Of a DNA stretch of 62,137 bases, positions 57,225-62,137 are shown one piece after another. The stretch spans positions 1 through 62,137 of the forward strand of contig CAZFLD010000019.1 in NCBI GenBank assembly GCA_964519835.1, read 5' to 3'. The DNA comes from CAZFLD01 sp964519835 (lineage in GTDB: Bacteria > Spirochaetota > Spirochaetia > DSM-27196 > CAZFLD01). Position 1 is the stretch's first letter, and each line of letters opens with the position of its first letter. The position numbers were made by a program, and so were the translations under genes. The notes under the pieces were generated by a model, which worked only from the letters and a program-made list of their open reading frames with translations, searched no databases and was not told the origin of the DNA.

Positions 57225-58484
57225 GTGCGACACACCGAACTCCTCTTTAGTCTGTATCCCCGGGCGCGCAAGAAGGGAAAATCCATGATCTATGTTCGTT
57301 TCCGCGGACCCGACGGCGAGTGGCTTCCGGGGCGATCTTCGGGGCAGACCAGTCGAGATGCGGCGAAGCGCTGGGCCATGAAGGAGATCATGGACGGCAA
57401 CGTCGTCGTTCGTGAGAACGTTAAGTTCAGCGAGTACGCCGACGGTTTCTTTGACTGGGAAGGAACCTATGTGAAACGTGCGCGGACCGGGCAGCGGAAG
57501 AGCAGTCGCAAACTCGGGCTGACCAACATGGGGCACACCCACGCGGACAAGATGAATGCATTCCTGAAGAATCACCTCATCCCGTACTTCGGGGACAAGC
57601 GCCTTTCGAGCTTCACCTCCGAGGACATTGAGCAGTGGATCGACTACATGCTCGAGACGCCGAGGTGCGATCTACCGGCCTACAAGGACAAGGGTGCCAA
57701 ATATTCAGGAGACGATCGTCCCAAAGACGAACGCCCTTTGAGCCCACGGTCAATCAACCATATGCTTATCTGTCTTCGACACGTATTCGGTCAGGCGAAG
57801 CGGGAGGGCCTGGTCGCGAGCAATCCGTGCCTCGAAGTAGGATTCACTATCGAGGACGGCCCGGAGCGCGGGGTACTCACGCCGGATGAGACGCTCAAGT
57901 TGATCGAGGGTCCGGAGAACTGGCCGAATCCTCGCGACTATCTCATCGCCAAGGTGTCCGCCCTCACCGGCATGCGGCAGATGGAAGTGGTCGCACTCAG
58001 GCGGAGGCACATCATCAAAGATACGAAGGTCGAGGAGTCGTGGGAGATGGGGTACGGCCTTAAGGAACCGAAGAGCCGTGCCGGCAAGCGTCCGCTCCCG
58101 ATTGCGCCATTACTTCGTGAAGAGCTTCTGGAGTTCATGAAGAGCTCGCCCTTCAAGCGGGAGGATGACTTCATCTTCTATTCCGGCGATCGGAGTAAGC
58201 CGTATACGAACAATCGGGGTATTCTCGACTCGTTCTACGACGCTCTCGAGGCGATCGAGATCTCCGAGGCCGAGCGGAAGAAACGGCGTCTCGTATTTCA
58301 CAGCCTTCGGCACTACGCGAACACGTACATGCGGCTGGCCGGTATTCCCGATTTCTTGATCCAGGCGTACATCGGGCATTCGAGTACCGCGATGACGGAT
58401 CACTACACGCACATCCGCGACGAGGATTTCCAGCCGATCATCGATGCGCAGGAGCGGTTGCTGGCGAATAGGAAGGCAGTGTGA
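57225..58484 (+). CDS. Tyrosine recombinase (phage/island integrase)
   Basis: The start is the GTG at 57225 with GGAGGG eight bases upstream (419 residues). The N-terminal AP2-like arm-binding region reads LFSLYPRARKKGKSMIYVRF; the SAM-like core-binding domain follows (ENVKFSEYADGFFDWEGTYV to VGFTIEDG). The catalytic domain has the R of ALTGMRQMEVVALRRRHI, the K region, HSLRHYANTYMRLAGIPDFL with H-x-x-R and GHSSTAMTDHYTHI with the nucleophilic Tyr. All are intact, so the integrase should work. It lies 143 bases right of tRNA-Leu, reading away from it, as is usual for islands inserted at tRNA genes. Codon use was not computed. Confidence 0.95.
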   Translation: MRHTELLFSLYPRARKKGKSMIYVRFRGPDGEWLPGRSSGQTSRDAAKRWAMKEIMDGNVVVRENVKFSEYADGFFDWEGTYVKRARTGQRKSSRKLGLTNMGHTHADKMNAFLKNHLIPYFGDKRLSSFTSEDIEQWIDYMLETPRCDLPAYKDKGAKYSGDDRPKDERPLSPRSINHMLICLRHVFGQAKREGLVASNPCLEVGFTIEDGPERGVLTPDETLKLIEGPENWPNPRDYLIAKVSALTGMRQMEVVALRRRHIIKDTKVEESWEMGYGLKEPKSRAGKRPLPIAPLLREELLEFMKSSPFKREDDFIFYSGDRSKPYTNNRGILDSFYDALEAIEISEAERKKRRLVFHSLRHYANTYMRLAGIPDFLIQAYIGHSSTAMTDHYTHIRDEDFQPIIDAQERLLANRKAV

Positions 58485-58509
58485 CGCCGCAGGAAGCGAC
58501 GAGAGATAG

Positions 58510-59025
58510 CTAACTCGACGAAAGCTTCTTCTCGAAATCGGCGAGGACCTTCGGCGGAATATGGCGCGGATTGTTCTCATGGATCCGTCTGCCGATTTCA
58601 GTAGCGCTCTTGTGATCAATTCCTCCAGATCGAACGAGCTCAAGCAGTAGCTCCAGTCCCCACATGATCGGTACGCCCTGCTCTGAACACGCTTTCCGTA
58701 GGTTCCTGTCGTTCGTGACGCATGTCATGTCGCGTCGCTTGGCCGTCAGAAGGCAGATGTTGTCCTGGAAGGATGTGCTACCCATCATCAGCGTGGCCTC
58801 GAAGGCATCTTCGATTTCCGGTTCGACAAGTGAGATCCCGAGATCAGCCATGTGCTGTAACGAGGTCAGCTGAACCACTTCTTCATACACAGTACTGACG
58901 ACGTGTACGGGGTCTACGCTGCCGGCGATGATTCCGAACAGAGCGGGCTCCGCCTTGATGTAATCAATCAGAACGCATGCGTCGAGAATGAGCAGCGGGA
59001 TTGGGTCACGACCAGTCTCGGTCAA
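58510..59025 (-). CDS. PIN-domain nuclease-like protein
   Basis: The protein has 171 residues; the start is a TTG whose last two bases overlap the stop of the upstream XRE gene (TTGA). ILDACVLIDYIKAEPALFGI contains the first Asp of the PIN site, VSTVYEEVVQLTSLQHMADL the Glu, DNICLLTAKRRDMTCVTNDR the Asp, and NDRNLRKACSEQGVPIMWGL the last Asp. With all acidic residues present the Mg2+-dependent RNase fold is likely active. The C-terminal helices resemble DUF3368-type toxins, but this is a loose match. The coupling with an XRE-ImmA protein suggests a toxin-regulator pair. Confidence 0.8.
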   Translation of the reverse strand: MTETGRDPIPLLILDACVLIDYIKAEPALFGIIAGSVDPVHVVSTVYEEVVQLTSLQHMADLGISLVEPEIEDAFEATLMMGSTSFQDNICLLTAKRRDMTCVTNDRNLRKACSEQGVPIMWGLELLLELVRSGGIDHKSATEIGRRIHENNPRHIPPKVLADFEKKLSSS

Positions 59026-60134
59026 TCAATCGACTCCCACTCTTCAAGCCGGTCCATCATCTCATCGACTGAAAGACCGAGGATTTCTGCGGCGCGCGAG
59101 ACCGATATCTTGTCTCCCTCGACAGCTTCGCGGGTCAATCGGCTTAGTCGATCTCCAACGAAGTCGATCGAGCTCATGCCGAATGGTTCCGCTCCTTCGG
59201 AGAACGGTTCTTCCTTGAATGGCAGGTTCCGTCTGTATCGCTGTTCATAGATCGCTTTGAATCGCTTCCAGATTGACTTGTCTACTGCGTCCTTCTCAAT
59301 GAGGCGGAAGAGCACGGTCTTGTAGCTAACGCGGAAGATGCGTTTCACCTTCATAACTCTATCCGGGAACGGAAGTCCGGAGGTCTCTTCCCACTCTCGA
59401 TCGCAGCCTTCCTTTGGCATGAGAAAGTGACTCGCGAATAGGTCGGCTTCCTTTTCCTCCTTTTTGTCTTCACTCTCGTCGTCGGCGTCGAAACTTCCGA
59501 GATGCATGATCAGGTGACCGAGCTCATGCGCAGCACTGAAGATCTGACGCTCGGCACTAATCCTGCCCCAGGTGTTTACGACGATTGCAGGACCACCGTC
59601 GTCCGGACCAACCGATAGCCCGAAGAAGGTGTCTGAAGAGAACGGGTATTGGTTGAGCTTCACTCCGGCATGTTCGAGCAAGCCGCATATGTCGTGGATC
59701 GGTTCATCGGGATCGAGCTCGAACGCTACACGTGCACGAGCCGCAAGGGAGACCGGGTTGCGTCTCTCGGGTTTTGACGCATTGATTGATTCGAGCACGT
59801 AGGATGGCCGGTCTCCAAGTATCTCCTCCAGGCCCGAGTAGTCATCGAGCCAACGAGCTACATTGCTGAGGATCTGCTCACGGGTGGCTATGTGCTTCTT
59901 TGATCGAAACCTGACCCGTTTTAAGGTGCTCGCCGGGCGGAAAAACTCCTGGAAACGTACGTCCAAGGCCTGACTCAGTTGCATGAGGGTGTTGGCGCGG
60001 GGAGTACTGCGCTGGCCTTCTATGTTCTTGATTGCGGGCAAAGACACGCCGGATACATCGGATAGAGCTTGCTGGCTCATTTTCCTTGCCCCCCGCAAAC
60101 GCTTGAGGTTTGCGGCGAGAGTCGCGGTGTCCAT
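59022..60134 (-). CDS. XRE-family regulator fused to ImmA/IrrE metallopeptidase
   Basis: The protein has 370 residues from the ATG at 60134, preceded by AAGGAG at seven bases. The N-terminal HTH (LAANLKRLRGARKMSQQALS, DVSGVSLPAIKNIEGQRS) is an XRE DNA-binding domain; the central and C-terminal parts hold the peptidase AAHELGHLIMHLGSFDADDE with HELGH and the third metal ligand region EKEADLFASHFLMPKEG. The final 50 residues end in an SVDEMMDRLEEWESID helix. ImmA-type proteins cleave the repressor or a toxin partner on stress. An inverted repeat directly upstream fits autoregulation. It is translated together with the PIN gene and thus forms a candidate toxin-regulator pair. Confidence 0.9.
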   Translation of the reverse strand: MDTATLAANLKRLRGARKMSQQALSDVSGVSLPAIKNIEGQRSTPRANTLMQLSQALDVRFQEFFRPASTLKRVRFRSKKHIATREQILSNVARWLDDYSGLEEILGDRPSYVLESINASKPERRNPVSLAARARVAFELDPDEPIHDICGLLEHAGVKLNQYPFSSDTFFGLSVGPDDGGPAIVVNTWGRISAERQIFSAAHELGHLIMHLGSFDADDESEDKKEEKEADLFASHFLMPKEGCDREWEETSGLPFPDRVMKVKRIFRVSYKTVLFRLIEKDAVDKSIWKRFKAIYEQRYRRNLPFKEEPFSEGAEPFGMSSIDFVGDRLSRLTREAVEGDKISVSRAAEILGLSVDEMMDRLEEWESID

Positions 60135-60153
60135 GGATTTACTCCTTGATACC

Positions 60154-60195
60154 AAAATATACCACTAGACACGTTTGTGTGCAAGGGTATATTTT
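60154..60195. promoter_or_regulatory. XRE-type operator: perfect 10-bp inverted repeat
   Basis: AAAATATACC (60154-60163) and GGTATATTTT (60186-60195) are a perfect inverted repeat with a 22-base spacer; the spacer itself holds ACAC/GTGT. It lies ~20 bases upstream of the XRE start codon, beside its Shine-Dalgarno. A smaller GTACT / AGTAC inverted repeat is at 60247-60264. The remaining stretch to 60431 shows no gene. Confidence 0.7.
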
Positions 60196-60431
60196 AGAGG
60201 TACGGCATGGATTCTCGGCCGTGCAGAAGCTCACCTCAGCAACCAAGTACTAATCAATGTAGTACCATTGAGCACCTTGCCGAGCGAAGCTTGTTCATAG
60301 ACGACGGAGGAGAGTTTCTAGATCCAAATATCTCCATTACAATGAATCGAGCTTGCGAATAACTATCACCTATTGTACACTACCGATAGCTACGTACAGA
60401 TGCCGGTGGCCCCGGTGTCGGGAGACGCCCC

Positions 60432-60614
60432 GTGAACCAACCAGGCGAAGTCCTGACGATCGATGAACTCGCTGCCTATCTGAAGATTCCGAAGTCCACG
60501 CTGTATAAGCTTGTGAGGGAGGGACAGATACCGAGCCAGAAGGTAGGTCGGCATTGGCGGTTCCGGAAAGAGACGATTGATCGGTGGTTGGATCAGGCTG
60601 ATAAGGAGAAGTAG
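60432..60614 (+). CDS. Small excisionase-family HTH DNA-binding protein
   Basis: The protein has 60 residues (GTG start, GGGAG upstream). VLTIDELAAYLKIPKSTLYK and LVREGQIPSQKVGRHWRFRK, then ETIDRWLDQADKEK are the complete winged-helix HTH_17/excisionase motif. In mobile elements such proteins guide excision or regulate neighbouring genes; here it precedes the ImmA remnant by two bases, so they were once co-translated. The protein is full length and probably still binds DNA. Confidence 0.9.
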   Translation: MNQPGEVLTIDELAAYLKIPKSTLYKLVREGQIPSQKVGRHWRFRKETIDRWLDQADKEK

Positions 60615-60616
60615 CG

Positions 60617-60911
60617 GTGGCAGTCGTACGGGTCCCAGTTACAAGCGACGTGCTCAACTGGGCAGCGGAACGATCCGGGATCGGAAGTGAAAGACTCTAT
60701 CGTCTGTTCCCGAACTGGGACGAGTGGATCGATGGCGTGAAGCATCCCACCGTCAAGCAGGTAGAGGGAGTGGCCGGCCCGGGCTACGCACACTCCGGTC
60801 GGTTTCTTCTATCTCCCGGAGCCTGTGACGACAGACATACCTATCCCCGACTTCCGACGGATGGCCGGCGAGGAACGCTATGAAAACAAAATCCGGTTGG
60901 ACGTAGTATAA
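60617..60911 (+). pseudogene. Frameshifted, truncated ImmA/IrrE metallopeptidase remnant
   Basis: The open part reads VAVVRVPVTSDVLNWAAERS, then GSERLYRLFPNWDEWIDGVK and HPTVKQVEGV, the N-terminus of a COG2856 protein. Reading in the next frame from ~60776 continues ARATHTPVGFFYLPEPVTTD and IPIPDFRRMAGEERYENKIR before a stop at 60909. The homology thus crosses a single-base frameshift near 60773 and then ends about 100 residues in, so the HExxH peptidase half is missing. The reading AAGGAGAAGTAGCGGTG provides a good start. The pair with the excisionase-like gene may once have been a functional unit. Confidence 0.8.
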
Positions 60912-61098
60912 ACCGCTGGCCAGCAACACGTCACCAACCCCGCATAATTGACACTTGATCAACTGAGGTACTCTTGAACCGCGTTTTTTGGCCGAAAATG
61001 CCTCGAAACCGATAGCCTTTGGGAAATTTGTGTGATAAGGTTTCAAGATTAGAGCAATGTCTGCATTGAGTATAGAAACTTAATCAAGGGGTGCTCCC

Positions 61099-61743
61099 AT
61101 GCCACATCACCCGGATTCCAGTGAAGAGACGGTCCTGGCCTTCTTTCGTGAGAAGAAGATTCTCACGATTGATCAGCTCTCGCAGCTTCTACGCTGTTCT
61201 CCCGTTACCGCTCGACGACGGCTGAAACAATGGCGCGCGCTCACGAGCTACAATCGTAACAACCGCTACTATGCGCTTCCCTCAGTCCCTGTCTTTGACA
61301 AGAAGGGGTTGTGGCACTACCGGGGTGCTTCCTTTTCGAAGCACGGTAGCTGCAAACAGACGGTAGTTCATCTCGTACGGTTATCTGAAAAGGGGCTGTC
61401 GAATACCGAGCTGGCGGAAGTTCTCGGCGAGAATCCGAATTCGCTATTGGCGCACTTCAAGGAAATCCCGGGCATAACAAAGGAACGACACGGCAGAGAT
61501 ATCGTGTACTTCTCCTGTGATGAACAGGTATACACACGCCAACGGCGTAACAGATACCCTCCTGAGCCTTCCGCCGATGCGCTGCCCTCCGACGCACAGG
61601 CGATACTCATTCTTGTCGAGCTGATCCATCATCCGCGGCTGAGTGTGGATGAGCTTGTGCAGCAGCTTCAAGGCAAGGGGCACGCGGTGGATGCCGATAC
61701 CGTTCTCGCGCTGTTCGACCGGTATGGGGTAAAAAAAAACTGA
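61099..61743 (+). CDS. HTH protein, N-terminal part of a split element gene
   Basis: The protein has 214 residues up to a stop after an A9 tract. EETVLAFFREKKILTIDQLS and QLLRCSPVTARRRLKQWRAL is a winged HTH; a second HTH-like unit is LVRLSEKGLSNTELAEVLGE. The end (SDAQAILILVELIHHPRLSV to FDRYGVKKN) continues naturally in another frame into the zinc-finger part described next. A ribosomal or polymerase slip at 61731-61739 would join the two into a ~315-residue protein. I cannot tell whether the slip is programmed or the gene is broken. Distantly it resembles N-termini of transposase-like proteins. Confidence 0.65.
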   Translation: MPHHPDSSEETVLAFFREKKILTIDQLSQLLRCSPVTARRRLKQWRALTSYNRNNRYYALPSVPVFDKKGLWHYRGASFSKHGSCKQTVVHLVRLSEKGLSNTELAEVLGENPNSLLAHFKEIPGITKERHGRDIVYFSCDEQVYTRQRRNRYPPEPSADALPSDAQAILILVELIHHPRLSVDELVQQLQGKGHAVDADTVLALFDRYGVKKN

Positions 61744-62056
61744 AGACGCAATCGTGAGTGTGCTGCGCCGGATCATCGACCACATGCTGCTTGGTGTAAC
61801 TGCCGCGCAGCTGTTCCCCACTCCGCTAGTGATCCACTTCAGAGCCGAAGAACGGGCGTGTCCGGTCTGTCATGAACCGCTACAGGTACTGAAGACCCGC
61901 CCCGGCAAGAGAGCGGCCACTCTGGCGATAGGAGAGTTTATCGCGCATGAAACGGTGAGCTGCTGCCGTCGGTGCACAACGACCTATCATTCTGCCGAGC
62001 TGCGCAGCCTGATACTGGAGCTTCCCCGATTTCATAGACACCCGAACTGCTTCTGA
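61739..62056 (+). CDS. Zinc-finger part of the split element gene, +1 frame
   Basis: From the A9 tract the frame reads TEDAIVSVLRRIIDHMLLGV, then TAAQLFPTPLVIHFRAEERA and a pair of CxxC motifs: CPVCHEPLQVLKTRPGKRAA and CCRRCTTTYHSAELRSLILE. A GTG at 61754 could also start it alone. The CxxC...CxxC treble clef with the LKTRPGKRAATLAIGEFIAH segment looks to me like the zinc domain preceding the catalytic region in some transposase-like proteins, and the frame ends soon after, so the catalytic part seems lost. The function is unknown. Confidence 0.5.
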   Translation, partial: TEDAIVSVLRRIIDHMLLGVTAAQLFPTPLVIHFRAEERACPVCHEPLQVLKTRPGKRAATLAIGEFIAHETVSCCRRCTTTYHSAELRSLILELPRFHRHPNCF

Positions 62057-62063
62057 CCCTACC

Positions 62064-62104
62064 GTTTTCCGGGGGTGTCTAAGTACCACCTTGCCTCGGA
62101 AAAC
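62064..62104. other. Inverted repeat at the right edge of the window
   Basis: GTTTTCCG (62064-62071) and CGGAAAAC (62097-62104) are perfect inverted eight-base repeats with an inner GGTG/CACC pair. A CGGGG-containing stem and a run of seven T follow at 62105-62136, terminator-like. The pair may be a terminator region or the tip of a mobile element; the window ends here. Confidence 0.45.
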
Positions 62105-62137
62105 CTCGTGACGGACCACCTCGCGGGGCTTTTTTTC

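Overview
This window looks like chromosomal DNA of a free-living spirochaete (order Spirochaetales, probably Spirochaetaceae). It is G+C-rich by eye. The assignment rests on families largely confined to or typical of spirochaetes: a spiro-SPASM radical SAM protein, a UPF0164/FadL-like barrel with a TPR tail, a BMP-type (PnrA/RfuA-like) ABC importer, PEGA and HEAT-repeat surface proteins, and a SpoIIE-type phosphatase receptor. No rRNA, CRISPR array or complete insertion sequence was seen.

Layout. 1-3.4 kb: minus-strand operon with a spiro-SPASM protein, a GT-A glycosyltransferase, an SpsF-like cytidylyltransferase and an SpsG-like protein that runs off the left edge. 3.5-7.6 kb: xseAB, a DUF192 lipoprotein, a small exported protein and a PEGA lipoprotein. 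7.65-19 kb: one compact minus-strand operon that is the most striking part of the window. It encodes a 1761-residue exported coiled-coil protein built on seven or more ~107-residue repeats, a 1555-residue beta-propeller/HAMP/SpoIIE phosphatase, a CBM9-like exported protein and a zinc-ribbon membrane protein. 19.1-25.3 kb: UPF0164 barrel, two unrecognised proteins (one with ankyrin repeats), an esterase, a sulfatase-maturase-like radical SAM protein and a membrane protein.

25.3-34 kb: a minus-strand salvage cluster of thymidine kinase-like protein, BMP-family ABC importer (four genes), a queuosine-precursor transporter and a ROK-like protein. 34.1-41.4 kb: a trehalose-6-phosphate synthase fused to a degenerate phosphatase, an FAH-family hydrolase, a lipid kinase, a pseudouridine synthase, a GNAT enzyme, PRPP synthetase and an SDR. 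41.5-44.5 kb: tRNA-Gly and the trkA-trkH potassium system. 44.6-56.5 kb: HEAT and low-complexity exported proteins, an exonuclease, a phosphohexomutase, a HAD phosphatase, an RNA m5C methyltransferase, a UvrD-type helicase and several unrecognised small proteins.

57-62.1 kb: an integrated element that starts at tRNA-Leu(TAA). It carries a tyrosine integrase, a PIN-domain protein translationally coupled to an XRE-ImmA metallopeptidase regulator with a clear inverted-repeat operator, a small excisionase-like HTH protein, a frameshifted ImmA remnant, and an HTH/zinc-finger gene split at an A9 tract. The far end of the element is outside the window.

Across the window, genes at the head of transcription units often have a -10-like hexamer only 5-14 nt before the start codon and no Shine-Dalgarno, whereas internal operon genes often have strong ones. 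This suggests leaderless or near-leaderless mRNAs. Translation coupling by ATGA overlap or short gaps is frequent.
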